This document shows positions 9,964-24,900 of a stretch of 64,000 nucleotides of DNA, piece after piece. The notes under the pieces are model-generated. The model was given only the letters and a program-made list of their open reading frames with translations, was not told the origin of the DNA and ran no database searches. Each line of letters starts with the position of its first letter. Position 1 is the stretch's first letter. The stretch is from Sorex araneus (Eukaryota > Chordata > Mammalia > Eulipotyphla > Soricidae): assembly GCF_027595985.1 (NCBI RefSeq), contig NC_073302.1, forward strand, positions 219,501,854-219,565,853, in the 5' to 3' direction. The translations under genes were made by a program, and so were the position numbers.

Positions 9964-12900
9964 CTAAAACAACAGAAAGGCAAAGGTTCAGAAATGAGAG
10001 CTTGCCATTCCTTCCCGTGCTTTCTGTGCTGTGGCCACCCTGCTACCTTTCCCCCAGCCCCCACTTTGCAACACGCACTCAGTCTACTCCTTTGGCAAGG
10101 AAAGTTTCCCATCCTAATGTGATTAGAGAAATTTGAGGAGATGGCCAAAGGCAGAGGGGATAGATTATCATTTGAGCCCCTGGATTGCATTTGCAATAAA
10201 AATAAAACCTCTTTCTCCCAGATACCGGCCCTGCTGGAGCCTCTCCATCTGTTACACTCATTTTTCAGAGAAGTTGAAATTCAATCTCTCAACTAACTTT
10301 TTGCTCTTGTCTTGACTTCTCGTAGATGTTATGATTTCATTGTGTGTTTAAGGGAGTCTCATTTTTAGAATCAAGGACCTTCTCAAATTCCCTGCGGTCT
10401 TGAGGACCAGTAGCAAGAAGTGCCAATCTGTTAACATCCCTGGAATCCCTTCATTGCCCCTTCCTCTCTGGTCCTCAGACACACCGAGAAGGACTTGGCG
10501 CTTGGCTGCCCCTCACTGGCCGTGTGTGAAAGCACCCTTGCTCTGTCACAATCAAATCCTCTGTTTGGAAGTGACCGGAGCTCAGCAGAAAGACTTGAGT
10601 AAGGAATGAGGGCAAGGGAAACTCTTCATGGACATTTAAGAATCTGGACCATGCATGATAACTTCTGGCTTCTAAGCTCTGTTGGTTTCTGATAGGTGAG
10701 AAAATTCAGTCATACACGAAAGCGACAATTCTGCCCAGGACTGTATCTAGTTGCTCATGATTAATCCAATACGTTTAACATTCTAGAACAATGATGCTTA
10801 AAAGACATACACTGGGGCCAGGAAGGTGGTTCAAAGGGCTAATGCTTGGCATGTTTTTGATCCCCATCACCACACAGAATCCTACACACCACTGAGAGTG
10901 GCCCCTGAGCTAATGCACCAGCAGTAGATCCTGAGCATGCATCACCCAATCCCCTCCCCCCAGTGAAAGAAAACAAAAATCTAATGTGGCCTCTTTAGAA
11001 TCACCGGCTTTGCAATGCTGCATGATCACCCTTGAAGTCACCTCATGCTTGGATACACTTAGTTTAAGGGGAGACCTGGACGTTGTGGGCTGCTTTACTC
11101 TGTTTTCTCAGGGAAAGTCTGGGAGACAACCAGAATCAGAGCATTGCTCAGTCGCGGGGCGTGTTGTGAAGCACGCCTGGGCCCAAGACTTGTTTTTTAT
11201 TTGTTGCTTGGTTTGGTTTTGGAGCCACACCCGGCGTGCTCAGGGCTGACTCCTCAAGGACTTGTTCCTGGCAGCGCTGGGGAACCTGGGTTGGCCACGT
11301 GTGAGATAAGCGCCCACCCGCTGTCTTCCTGCCTGGCCCAGAGCAAGTTACACGCTTCCCTGAAGCATATCAAGCTGCTCACCGTCTATCAATCGATCAT
11401 ACATAAAACTGTAAAAAAGAAGCCCCTTTGGGGCTGGAGTGTTAGCACAGCAGGTTTGCCTTGCACGTGGCGGACCTAGGTTTGATCCCTGGCATCCCAT
11501 ATGGTCCCCTAGCACTGCCAGGAGTAGTTCCTGAGTGAAGAGCCAGGAGTAACTCCTGAGCATTGCTGGGTGTGTCTCAAAAAGCAAAAAAAAGAAAAAA
11601 GAAAAACAAGCAAGCCCTCTTTTTTGTTTCACAATGTATTACCTATATTTTCCTATGTAGTGGTTAATTATTCTTGTCCATTTCTTACTGTGACTAATTC
11701 ATAAGCTGAATTTTATCCTAGGTAAGTATATCTAAGAAAAACATATAGTAGTATATAGGATTCAGTCCTATATGTGTTACAGGCATTCACTTGGGCATTA
11801 TTTAACATCTCCCCAGAGGATAAGAGGGGACAATGTATGTATTGAGAGAATGGAAAATAATTTTACATGGCTCATACCATAGTCATTGTATCTTTGAAGA
11901 AAAAACATTTATATATGTACTATTTTAAGTGTCAAGTGGGAAGGTCGCTGCTGGAGAGATGCAGACGCTGGTGAGTTTGGAATTTAAATAGTTAATGCCT
12001 GAGTGAATCTCCCTTTTTCTGTTTTGTTCTGGCTTTGAGACACAGCCAGCAGTGTTTCAGGACTTCTTCCAACTCAAAGAGTTGCTCTGAGATTGGTGCT
12101 CAGAGCAAAGATTGCTCAAAGATTGATTGAGCAATTGTTCAAAGATTGCTCCTGGCTTGGTGCTCGGGAACCATGATACCAGGACTCAAGCCTCCCAACC
12201 AGACAGGAACTCTCCCACGATGCTAGCTCTCCTACCCTTTTCCTATCAAAATAGTTAAGACGCAATTGATTGTCTGCACCAGCCCTATCTTTGCCTGCTC
12301 CGGATGTGGTGGTTTGCCGTCGGGGTCCATGGGGGAGCACTCACCCTGGCCCGGGCTTCGCGAGTGGCCTCGGCCTCTGCGGCCATGGACCGCTGCAGCT
12401 GCACTGGGATCCGCACGTCCTTGATTTCCACACGAGCCACGCGGATGCCCCACAGCTCCGTGGCATCATCGAGTAAGGTCTGTTTCAAAAGAGAGGACAC
12501 GGTCAGCAGCCGGGAGGAACCTGCATTCCAAGAGGTGCAGGAAAGCCCTTTCTTTCTTTCACTCTGCCTGTATTTCTAGCATGGAGAGAGGCCATTAAGT
12601 GAAGGGCACCACTAAAGCTCCCCCCACCCAAAGAAAAATCCCAGGAAAATTTTAAGAACAAAACCAGGAAAGCTGTTTCATGGATGGTTTCTTGGCAGAA
12701 TCCACTTCAAACCCATCCTTACTATACAGTCTGTGCTGTGCATTTAGATTTGGGGAAACGTCCCCCAGTGCTCTGGTACTAACGTTAGGCAGTCAGTGTT
12801 GTGTGGGTTTCTCAGCCAGACCTGGGTTAGGGCCTGAGTCTGCCACTAGGGCTACACATCAATAGATGGACACTCAGCTTCCCTGGTTTTCTGTCTTCTT

Positions 12901-15900
12901 GCACAGAAGAGGTTTTCTTCCAGAATTAGTGTGAAATTTGATGAACTTATATGGAATACAAGTTACCATGCCTGGTTATGATTCACTAAATATTATTGAG
13001 TTATTTTTCAAATGTTACTTATCTTTTACTGTTTAGACCTCTACCCTGTGATCAATAGATAGCAAGGCATACTTTTTTGGTGGAGGAGCAAGGGGATGAA
13101 TGAGGGTCAGAACCTGCAGTATACAGGGGCTTTACCCAGCTCAATGTTTAGAAATTGCTCCTGGCCGTGCTGAGATGCAGTGTCAAGCAGAGAACCCGGG
13201 CCCCCTGCATGCAAGGCACACATTCAGTCCCTGCAATCATATTCCCAGACACAAGTCGTGTGTATGTGTGTGTGTGCGTGTGTGTGTGTGTGCGTGTTGT
13301 TTGTTTGTTTGGGTTTTTTTTTTTTTTTTGCTTGTTCCTACTTCTTGGAGAAGGAACAGTCACATTCTTTTCCCTTGTAAAAGTGGAAACTCACTACAGC
13401 CGTCTTGCTGATGATCGTGGTCAGGGAGGGATGATAAGAAACACCTTTGGACAGTGAGAACCAGGGCACTGTTCCCTCAAAGGAGAGGGGAGAGATCCAG
13501 GCCAGGATGCCAAATGGCAGGTGATCCCTTACCTCTCTGGGATCCTTGCAGAAGCCCTGGGGGTGGAAAACCTCGCCCCAAGCCAATCGTGGAGACATGA
13601 TAGATGTAAAAACCATGACACCCCTACCAATGATGTGGAGAGTCATAATGCAGAACTGACATCGTCACTGAAAACTGGGGTGGGGGGAAGAGGCATTTCA
13701 TGCTATGTACATTAGAGGCCTGAAGTAATGTCAAGAAAAATCAGAGGTGATAGATTTCATAGGGGGAAAATACATCATACAATTATCTTTCTTGGATTTT
13801 TTTGTTTGTTTTTATGTACCAGTGAAACAATAAAATTGCAAAGAAAAAAAGGAGAGAGGAAGGAAAAGAGAAGAAAATAGAAGAAAAGAAGGAAGGAAGG
13901 AAGGAAGGAAGGAAGGAAGGAAGGAAGGAAGGAAGGAAGGAAGGAAGGAAGGAAGGAAGGAAGGAAGGAAGGAAGGAAGGAAGGAAGGAAGAGAAAATGT
14001 AGATAAGAGAATGCCTGAAACTGAGAATCTGCGGAGCCAGAGTGATAGTAGAGCGGGTTGGCATTTGTCTTGCACGTGGCCTACCAGGGTTCGATTCCTG
14101 GCACCATATATGGTCCCCCAAGCCTGTCAGGAGTGATCCCTGAGAACTAAGTCCTGAGCATTGCTGGGTGTGACCCCCAAAGCAAACAAAATAAATTAAA
14201 GTAAGCATAATGTGTGAGATGAATCTAGGCTTTGTCTTCATCAACTCTACAGTTGTGGTTACTTTCCATCTTATCACTGATATTGATAAGCACATCAGTC
14301 AGATGGTTCAGTGATGAACAGGCTATGAGTCTCAGCTGACCCCTATTCTAATTCCACACTGTGCTGAAATCTGGGAATATACCTGCTGCGTGAGGAATGG
14401 CAGCACTTCTGGAGCAAGCTAAACTAACAAGAAAGCTGGTATCTCCGCTCCTTGGGAAATGCCCAGGGGCAACAATGCTGGTGCCAATGCTACCCTGGAA
14501 CACTGAAAGGCAGAGAAAGGAAGAGAAGCACAATTCCCGCAACCCTTTACCCTATGCAGATATTTAAATTCTGTCTCATGATCATAAAGAAATGAAATCA
14601 TAAACTGAAACCTATCTGTTTTGAAGCAGGTGTGTGTGTAAGTGCACATATGTGCTATATGGATACATATGTCCACAACACTGGGGATTGCTGAGAACTG
14701 CTGACATCTGATAATCACTGAGTTTTAAAAGGAAAGAAGGAAAGATGCAGGTTCCACATTCTTTACCTGGATGCTATGGGCAATTTCTTCTCGGCCAGAT
14801 AAGATCTGGGACAAAGTCTGTGTCCCTAAGACATTTCTCAGCGTGGTCTGAGCCAGCAGAAATGTGGCTTGGTGCACGTCGTTGACATTAGCCACAGCTG
14901 AGATGGCACTGTAGATCCTGTAATAGACGACTCCGTCCACCTGTGTTGTCACAGAGTCTCTGGTGAGGATCTAGAGAGAAGAACAAGAAACATCCATTCA
15001 TGATGTGCAGCAGTTGGCAGCGCTGTCTTAAGAAGCCTTCCCACAAATGGAAAGTACGAAAGACAACTTACACCAGCAGTCACAATTCTGTCCCATCTGG
15101 AATAGAATACCATCCCAGTGGAAAGCAGAATTCCCACACAAGCTGGGCCCGTCTCGGGAAGGTCATGTAAGCTCTGTCTTCCAGCAAGAGCAGGCACTCC
15201 CCTTGTACAAAGTAGCAATAGACCATTATTCAACTCTACCTTCCAGAGAGAGGTAGGACATCTCATTCCTGACCCCCAAATTCCTTTTGGGTTCCAGTTT
15301 TTATCATCACCAGCAGTGCCTCAGAAAATATAGATAGCACCAAAGATCATGCTCTATTTCCAGTGGAGAAAAATTCGTTTGGTTTTGTACAGAATCTTTG
15401 TGTGAATCACTCTGAAGAACATTATAAGGTGCTTTGGAGCAACTGAGAAAGTACTGAGAGTACAGGGTGTGGAAACTAGAGGTCTTTTCTCCCACCTACT
15501 ACTTCTGCGTTAGAGCCAGAAAACCTTTACAGTGTTAAAACATCCCAAGTTGCTTATGAGCAGCTAGATTCTAAAGGAAGGGCTATAGTTTCACCCAATA
15601 GCACAGAGACAGCTGTTTGGGAGGTCTTGGTTGCATTTCCTGGGTCAGAAGGAGAACATTCATATTTATTCATATATGTTGATTTTTCTATACTCTTGGA
15701 GGGGATGAACCACACCCCTTGATGTTCAGGAGCTATTCCTGAACATCTGTGTGCAGTTATGGGAACAAACCAGGGTCAGCCACATAAAAAGAAAGTGCCT
15801 TAACCACTGTGCTATCTCTCTGGTCCCTCATTATTATTTGCAAAAATGAAGATTAGTGATTTCAGGATTTATATCCCTGAAAAAGACCTTTGGGAATTCA

Positions 15901-18900
15901 GTTCACCCTCATCCATGTAGCTAAAAATAAATGCCGTGAAAATGCTGTTGTCCTTTTAAGATATAAGATCAGGGTGTTATTTCCAGGAAAATACCTTTCA
16001 CCAAAGAGCATCATTACCTCTTGTGGAGGAATATTGCAAGTAACAGTTCTGAGATCAACCTTGACAAACACGTCGATGCAGGGCAGGACCAAGATCAAAC
16101 CTAAGAAGAAGGAAATTTGGTTTAAAAGTTTACCCTTTTGCAAATAACACCCTGATCTCTTTTTTTTTAAATAATTTATTTATTTTTAATTAGAGAATCA
16201 CCGTGAGGGTACAGTTACAGATTTATACACTTTTGTGCTTATACTTCCCTCATACAAAGTTCGGGAACCCATTCCTTCACCAGTGCCCATTCTCCACCAC
16301 CCGTAAACCCAGCGTCCCTCCCACCCTCCCCAATCCCATCTCCCCCCCAACCCACCCTGCCACTGTGGCAGGGCATTCCCTTCTGTTCTCTCTCTCTAAT
16401 TAGCTGTTGTGGTTTGCAATAAAGGATAACACCCTGATCTTAACAGGGCTTCACATATGAAGGTATGTGCTTCACTTCTCAGCTACACTTCAGGCATTTC
16501 TCATACTATATTCACAAGACTATAAATGCTTTTCCTTGCATGGCAGAGCCTGGCAAGCTACCCATGGCATATTTGATATGCCAAAAACAATAACAACAAG
16601 TCTCACAAGAGAGACGTTACTGGTGCCCGCTCAAACAAATCAATGAGCAATGGGATGACAGTGACAGTGACAGATAAATGCTTTTCAGTGACCTTCAATA
16701 CATATACCTATAAATTTGGGGGAAATTATTTCCACTAATCAATGACTCGTCAAGAAAGTTCCTTGGGAATTGAAATCTTTTGGGGAGAGATTAAAGACCT
16801 CTGATGTGTCACTATTTGATTTTATCTTTAAAATGCTTAATTTACTTCTATCCAAGTGCTGATTTTGTGTTGATTGGAAAGGTTATTTTGGAAATCACTT
16901 TCCCTATATTAAAGGCATCTGGACAGAGGTTTCAAGTAATAAATTTGTTTGTACCTTGAGTACTCATAATGCCAACTTTTATTTATTTTTTAATAAGACT
17001 GAAAGAGCATTAGAAATAAAATCTTAGGATCCGAGACTCTATGACCAATCTATTGTAAAATGCACAGTTTTTCCTTAGCTGTCTTATAGCTCAAATATAA
17101 TGGTGGTCCCTGATTGTAAAAACATGTACCTCTCTCTGATGTATGAAGTATTTGTTTTGAAGCTGGATAAGGGAAGGATGGGGATGAGAAAAAAACTCAT
17201 TTCAGCAGCTGGTGACTCCTTAACATTACCCAGGTGAATGATCTCAACAGCAAGTACTACAATGACCAACAACCACAAAATTGACCCATAAGATGCAGAC
17301 ACTATTCCACTCCTCTTCTATTGCTATTATTGTGCTATTTTTTTTTTCAGAGAAGAAACACGTGTTTAGGTTAAGCTCCATACTAAGGTTCTCTCTTCCT
17401 TTTGATCTCTAAGCCTTTCTGAATTCTTAGAGGGACTAATGCCTAGTTTATCAAGTTTGGGTGTCAGGTCACTGAGGAAGAGTATGGTCTTTCAGGTCTT
17501 CCACTTTCGAGCCACAGACCTGGGAACAGTCACCAATCTTTCCTAAGCCTACACTGCCTAAAGTACTTAAGATGGCCATGAAGATTTAGCCTAGTTTAAC
17601 ATGATAACGAAATACAGCATAAACATAGTGCCCACCCTGTATTAAATGGTCAAGAAGTGGCAGCTCTTATTACTAGCGCTTTTATTATTAAAGAGTAATT
17701 TACGAAAGTGGAGAGGTTTTCATTAGCAATTTGGCTTGTTTCCCTTTGGGCTCCTTGGATATTCTGAGGTAACTCATCAACCCCAGAGACACATATGACG
17801 AGAGTAATTATCCCGGGACGTTTAGAGCTAAATCTTCTGGGGAGATTCATTAAAAAGATACACTTTTCTCTATAGTCCTCTAAGTTAGTCTACCTCTTAC
17901 CAATCCAATTTTACTCTAACTTATAAGGTTTCCCCCACCAGATTTAACATTACTAGGAAGTGATTATCCTAGTTCTACTATACTGCAATCTGATTATTCT
18001 AATATTTCTGCTTGACAAACTCACAAGAACCTCTGTATTCAGTACGTCTTATTTCCTGCCCTCTTTGTCTTAGTCCTCTTCTGACACTGGACAAGTAACC
18101 ATTGCAAATGGCCACATCTCTTTAACAAACTTTCCCTTGGAGTTTCTCATAGTTGTTTACATAACAGATATTTGAAAACTGACTACAATGTGTGACCAAG
18201 TGCTGAGTATAGAGAGTATCGAGTTAAATTAGAGTGATAATAGCTTCACTTAGATGCATCCATAAAGAAGTAAGAAAATAAATGTCATTGCATACTTAGA
18301 TCTGACAACCACTGTATTTCATGGGGTTTTCTTAAGACATCGCTTCAATTACCTCTCCATTCAAGACTACCATGGTTTATCAGATGAAATTGCCATTATG
18401 TTTTGTGAGTCAAAAGCAAGTGCTGACACTCAACTGATTCCAGTAAAAATACTCTAAAGTTAGGACGAGTCAATATCTTACTTGTAAGGAGTTATAGTAC
18501 CTGGCATGCCCACTGCCCCCAACCAAAATCCCATCTTTTTAGAACATAAGTGATTAGGAACATTTTTTTATTCTAAGTTATAGAAATAAATGCTATTTCT
18601 AGAAGAAATAGAAATAAATGCTCTATTTGACCAAATTATTTAGATAATGGTTTCCATGTCTACATTTTTATTGATCTAATTACTGAGAACAGAAATTACC
18701 ATTTTTTTTTTCAGAGTTAAAATTAAAAAATCAGCTCCTGGGATTTCCTTTCCCTCAGTAACTTAATAACCAACCTTATTATACTGGGGTTTGGAGACTC
18801 TCTTTATGAGGGGTTTGAGCTACACCTGGCAGTGTGCTAGGGGCTACTCCCAGTGGGACTCAGGGACCACACAGTTCTGGGAATCAAACCAAAGTGCTGC

Positions 18901-21900
18901 CAACAAAGAATGTGCTCAGTCCATGGGGCTGTCTCCCTGGTCTTATCATCAACCTTCATCTTTTTCTTCCTACCCCAATTCCTTCTTCATTGTTTCAGTG
19001 ATCCTGGAAACAACTGACATTCAGTCAATGTAACCAGGTAGCACTTGCCCACTGACATGCTCATGGGAGTATTGGAAAATAGATCCAGATTCCAAACTCT
19101 AACTTGCAGTCTAGTGGGCAGTCCTGTTCATTGGCACCATCGCTCAACCGCTTTCATGTGTACAGAAAGTCAAAGGTTACGAGGTTACAGCTCCCCATCA
19201 GTTGTTTTTTTTGTTTGGTTTTTTTTTGTTTTTTTTTCCCTCTCAAGTGGTTCTGCCAAGGAAGACACTGGTGGCAGCATAACAGTAGCAGGTGGCTGCT
19301 ACTGTCAGGGTTCTCCTACCTGGGCCTTTGGCCTTGTTGGCTTGGATGCGTCCCAGTCTGAACACAACAGCACGTTCATACTCCTTAATGATCTAAGAGA
19401 TTAAGGGAGAGCATTAGTCTTAATGGTTCATCAGTTCCTATAGAGAGCCCAGTTCATTTCCCAGGGCATTACCTTCAGGCACATCCATATGGAGATGGGG
19501 AAGGTAATGATCATCAACAATAGGGAAAGGGAGAACAGGATCCAGCCGCACACACCGAGGCCTTTGCTGTTGATGCCTGGGACATGACAAAGAGGCAAGT
19601 CTGTCACTGACGCGGTTCTTAGCAGGTTTTGTAGCTACCTGCACAGGATATCCAGAGGGCCAGATAAACCTGCTGACGCCAATAAACCAACGTCATCTGT
19701 TCATATTCCTGAATGCAAGAAATGCCCAGGGATGCATGCGCCCACACCAGAGCACACCCTACATCAAAAGAAAATATTCACTCAAGAATTTAGTGTAGCC
19801 CATTCCAAGAAAATGCAGTTGTCATCAGCATCATAATTACCATTTTGCATTTATAAAGGGCTGCCATAGCTTGCTGTTCTCAAAACATCCTTACATAGAG
19901 TGGGGCCTCTGGATGACCCACATTAGAATCCATGTGGTGTCAACTTATTTTACATTAGGGGGTGCCTCTCCAGAAACCCTGGGCCCCAGGGGTCTCTTCA
20001 GTAATACCGGGTCAGGAGGTTGCAGATCTGAAGTTTGTGGCAGCAATGCAGTACAGAGGGGCACCACAGTCATACCTGAGGGGAGGGGAATGGGGAGAAA
20101 GGAAGGCCAGGAATCAAACTTGGGGCCTTGCATGTTCTGGCTCTTTGTGTTATCTCCTCAGCCATTTTAAAAGCAGCTTCCTGGAACTCTAGAATTCTCT
20201 GGGTGAAATTTAAGGCAACCTCTGAGATCCACGAGCAGGTGCTATTATCCACAAAGAGACAATGTAGTATAAGGAAAACCTTTTTGAGGAATCTTTAGGA
20301 GTGAGTTTCTAGAACTCTCTTAGGTACCAGTGCTATGGCCTTAGGAAACCACTCCATCTTTACAAGTCTTTATTTTGCTTTTAGCTGAACTATGGGCATA
20401 GAATGACAGATCTTGAGGGATTTGCTGCAGGTTAAATAAAACTTCTTGTTAGATACCAGGCCCATTCATTTACACCTACCTTAGTACAGGGACATTACTA
20501 CCTTTACCCCCATTCTGCAGAGTGGTCACTATTCTACTGACCAGTCAGGACTTGTGAACTCTCTGCCTTTGTGAAGTTTTGTTTCATTGGCTCATTTCAG
20601 GAGATATTTTTGTTTGTTTGAGTGGGTAGGGCATTTGCCTTGCATGCAGCCGCTCCCCGTTTGATTCCTCCATCCCACTCAGAGAGTCTGGCAAGCTACC
20701 GAGAGTATCCTGCCCACAGGGCAGAGCCTGGCAAGCTCCCTGTGTCACAATGGAGACTTACTGGTGCCCGCTGAAGCAAATCAAACAATGGAACCAGAGT
20801 ACTACAGTGCTACAGTGCTACACACATTACCAATATAGAGCTTTGGAACTTAATTCATACTGCGTTGCAATAGGATGGAATTAAATTCAAATCCCACTTC
20901 AACCACCTGAAACTTAAAACGTTAATCATATTAATTACATAATTTCCAAAGTCAGAATTCTCATTTGCCAAACATGGAGTTTTGGCTGACCATTTCACTT
21001 TAGAATTTTTTTATATTCATGATTCACTGTCTTCTCTTTTTTCCTTCTTCTTCTTCTACTTTTTCTTCTTTTCAGGCCACCCCTGGCTGTGCTCAGGGCT
21101 TACTCCTGTCTCTGTGCTCAGGGATCACTCCTGGCCATGTGATGCCAGTGCTTAAACCTGGGTTGGTCGCCTTGCAAAGCAAGCACCTTATCTGCATTAA
21201 TATCTTTCCAGCTCCAATCATCATTTTCTAAAATTGGTTTAGATATATATTTTGTGACAAAAAACCCACATTGTATCTACACCCCTGAAGTAAGAAACAA
21301 AGTTTAAAAACCCTGGATATATTTCAATGTCATTATGTATAGATCTACTTCATTCCTCTTAATTTTTGCTTCTTAGATTCTTGGCTGTTTATTCTGACAC
21401 TCTCCCCTTGGTCAACATTAAGGTCACTTGAAATTTTCTCTCCAAGCAAGGCTGTAGTAGCGGTCTTTATTTATGGGACATTTTTCATTCTCCTAGAGTC
21501 TTTTTTTAATTTTTTTAAGTTTTTGGGACACTTCTGGCTCTGCATTCAGGAGTCACTCCTGGCAGTGCTCGGGGGAGTCATATGGGATGGTGGGGGCTGA
21601 ACCTGGGTTGCCTGAGTGTGAGGTAAGCGCCTTACCCACTGTACTATTTCTCTGGTTCCTCTCCTGGAATTTTCAGAACAACACTGAGACGTTCCCACCA
21701 CCGTTGGTGTTTCATTCCCTACCAGCTCTGCAGAATTTGGTAATGCAAACCACAGGGGATTCCAGGCTGTGACTAAGCAGTGAGCACACACAGACAGCGG
21801 GGACCAACAAAGTGCCAGCCGCCCTCCATGCCCTGAATAAGCCCAAGACATTTTCAGCGCAGTCTGAACACCCAGCTGCACAAGCGTGTGTGAAGAGCAC

Positions 21901-24900
21901 AATCTTCCTGGCCTCCCGAGCTCTTTGGGGTCCCATTAGCCCTTGCATCATTACAGCTCAGCCTGCTCTGGGAGAGACTAAAGGTGCTGAGTGAAACGAG
22001 AGATGAGGACATGATTTATCTTCCAAGGTTTACACCTGTGCATTAGAATTACCCAGCCCGCAGGCTGAGCTGCTGGGAGAGTTGTGGAACCTGGGGTGTC
22101 ATTAGCTCTGGTTAGAGCTGGGCTGTGAGTGCTCAAGCTGGCTTCCCTGCAGACTCCAGCAGCTCAGAGGGGAGAAGGAAGAGGCGCAGACGAGGCTTGT
22201 AGCAGACCCACTCTCAGTCTTTCAAGCAACACCTCTCCCTCATCCCTATGCTGCCCCCTCCTTTTTTTTTTTTTTTTTTTTTTTTGCTTTTTGGGTCACA
22301 CCCAGCGATGCTCAGCGGTTACTCCTGGTTCTGCACGCAGAAATTACTCCTGGCAGTGCTTGAGGGACCATATGGGATGCCAGGGATTGAACCCGGTCAG
22401 TCACATGCAAGTCCATCACCCTCCCCGCTGTGCTATTGCTCCGCCCCCCCTTACTTTTACAGTTCAAACCACGTTGCTCTGGTTCTAAGGATTGGACAGG
22501 AGGACTCTAGATCTCACTAAAAAGTGGCCTAGAATTGTTTTTCATATACATTTTATTAATTTTTCCCACACTTTTAAGTGAGAGCACTATAATTTACAAA
22601 GTGATTCATAATTGAGTTTTAGACATACAATACATCAGCACCCATCCCCCCACCCGTGTCACCTTCCCTCCATCAATGTTCCCAGGTTGCCTCCCATTTC
22701 CCTCGCAGCTTGCCCTATTGACAGGCTGCTTTCTAAAGTTTGGTTGTTAAAATTTGGGTCTCTTGATTTCAGTGTTGTTGGTGTGGTTTGGATGTTTGGC
22801 TCTGTCATTCCTTAACAGCATCTTTGTACCTAGCCCTTTGTACCTTTTTTTGTCCTGGCCCCAGCTGCTTCTCATGTGTCTCTTCTTCTCTCCCTTCCAC
22901 TATTTTCACTTCTGCTCCCTAACGTCTGGGGCCAAGGCTGATCATGCAGTGTTTTAAAGGAGGGATGCCCTGGGCTGGGATTTTATTGTGAAGATCTGCA
23001 GAAGTCTCCCAGATCATCTCTACTTCAATTTGCAAGAGGCTTCTGCAGTGTCCCTGCTGTTTTTTGTTTGTAGAGAGTGAAGTTGTTTGGGGGACACATC
23101 TGGCAATTCTCAGGGGCTGCTTTTGACTCTCATTCCATTGAACTGCTCCCCCAGAGTCTCTCCCCAGTCCTCCTGTAAGTGGGAGAGCATCCTCACATCC
23201 AACAAACTGATGTGACTCTTGGCAGCTTTTGCAGCCTTGGTGCTATGCCCAGCGTCACCTGCAGAGGCACACTGGGCTTTGTTTCAGTGCCTGGAGACAG
23301 CTCAGAGCACCCCAGGAGACCTCAATTCCCTTTAGTCACTGTAACAACTGTCATCCAGTTGTTCATAGATTTGCTCGGGCAGGCACCAGTAATGTCTCCA
23401 TTGTGAGACTTGTTATTGCTGTTTTTGGCATATCGAATATGCCACAGGTAGCTTATCAGGCTCTGCCCTGGGAGCAGGATACCCTCAGAAGCTTGCCGGG
23501 CTCTCCAAGAAGGATAAGGAATCGTGTGCAAGGCAAACGCCCTACCCACTGTGTTATCGCTCCAGTCCCTTTAGTACTGATTCCCTTTAGTACTAAGACA
23601 AATACTAAAGGCCAAGCTGATCATGTATGTGGGGCCAGGAAACGCGGGAGCATAATCCAAATCACTAGCCCACTAACTCCGGTAAATAAAAGAGCCTAAG
23701 CAACTTATTTACTTCCCAACAGTATTGAAATATTAGATCAACACTACCTACCATCCTTGCCCATGATTGTGTATTTTGGTAAATAATCATTTCCCCATTA
23801 AGCATAAACCACGTGCTAAGACATTGCTTTAAAAACACCCAAAGATTGAGGCCAGAGCAATAGTACAGTGAGTAAGGTACTTGCTTTGCATGTGGCCAAC
23901 TTGGGTCCAACCCCAGAAACTACAGTGGTCCCCTGAGCCCCATCAGGAAAGATCCTGGAGTGTAGAACCAGGAGTAAGTACTGAACTCACTGCCAAAAAA
24001 TAAAAAAAAAAAGAAAAGCACTCAAACTATTTGTGTTATCTACTAAAGCAAAACATACACCTACTTTATAACTCAATATCCAGCATCTCAGAACAACATA
24101 AGAGAAATGAGAGTTAATTTCAGTGGAAAAAAACTTCAAGATTTTTCAATGCAATGTTATTCCTAAAGATCAAGAAATAAAGAGTTAGCTACCCAAATCC
24201 ATCAACGATAGAACAAACAAATAAATTGTGGTACATTCGTATAAATACTACAGACCTCCTCTTTATCTGTGGGGACTGGATATTTTCTTAGACTACAGGG
24301 AATACTCAAAACTGTGGACAGCACTTACATATACACACACACAATGTTCCCATACATACAAGCTTATAAAATAATTATAATTATTTATAATAATTATAAA
24401 ATAATGCATAAATTAGATATAAAGGACTAAAAAGATCAGACAGATTGTAGGGCACTTCCCTTGCGTGAAGTCAACCTGAATTCAACAACAGGCACCACAT
24501 ATAGTTCCCTGAGCTTCACCAGAAGTGAGTGATCACTGAGCACAGAGCTGGTAACAAGACTTGACCACTGCCAAATGCAGCCCAAACACCAATAAAATTT
24601 TTTTAAAAAAGAATAAATTAGACACAGTAAGGTGTTAACAATCAAAACTGATAAAACTTAACCATTACAACAATAAGTTATGTGAGTGTGATGCTCTAGA
24701 CATTTTACTATTTTGCTGCAGGAGATATTTTGTAGTGGATGAAACTGGGAATTGAAACTTGCATATGGGAGTGATGGCTGTACTAAGAACAAGAAGATGA
24801 GGCTGAGGCATGGAGCTCAAAAATGTGGAGCATATGCCTTAGATGTACAAGGCCCTGGGTTTGAGCTCCAGCACAACCAGGCCTGGTCCCAGCAGCCTCT

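Noticed and set aside
13888-13992. CRISPR-like periodicity
   Set aside because: Four-base microsatellite in mammalian DNA; no spacer-repeat structure anywhere in the window.
13783-14295. Ser/Leu/Pro-rich frames across (GGAA)n, here and at 25208-25747
   Set aside because: Microsatellite translation artefacts; a tetranucleotide repeat is open in several frames.
22129-22520. Overlapping 119- and 90-codon plus-strand frames
   Set aside because: They run through a SINE poly-T and body; the shared phrases recur in every SINE frame of this window.
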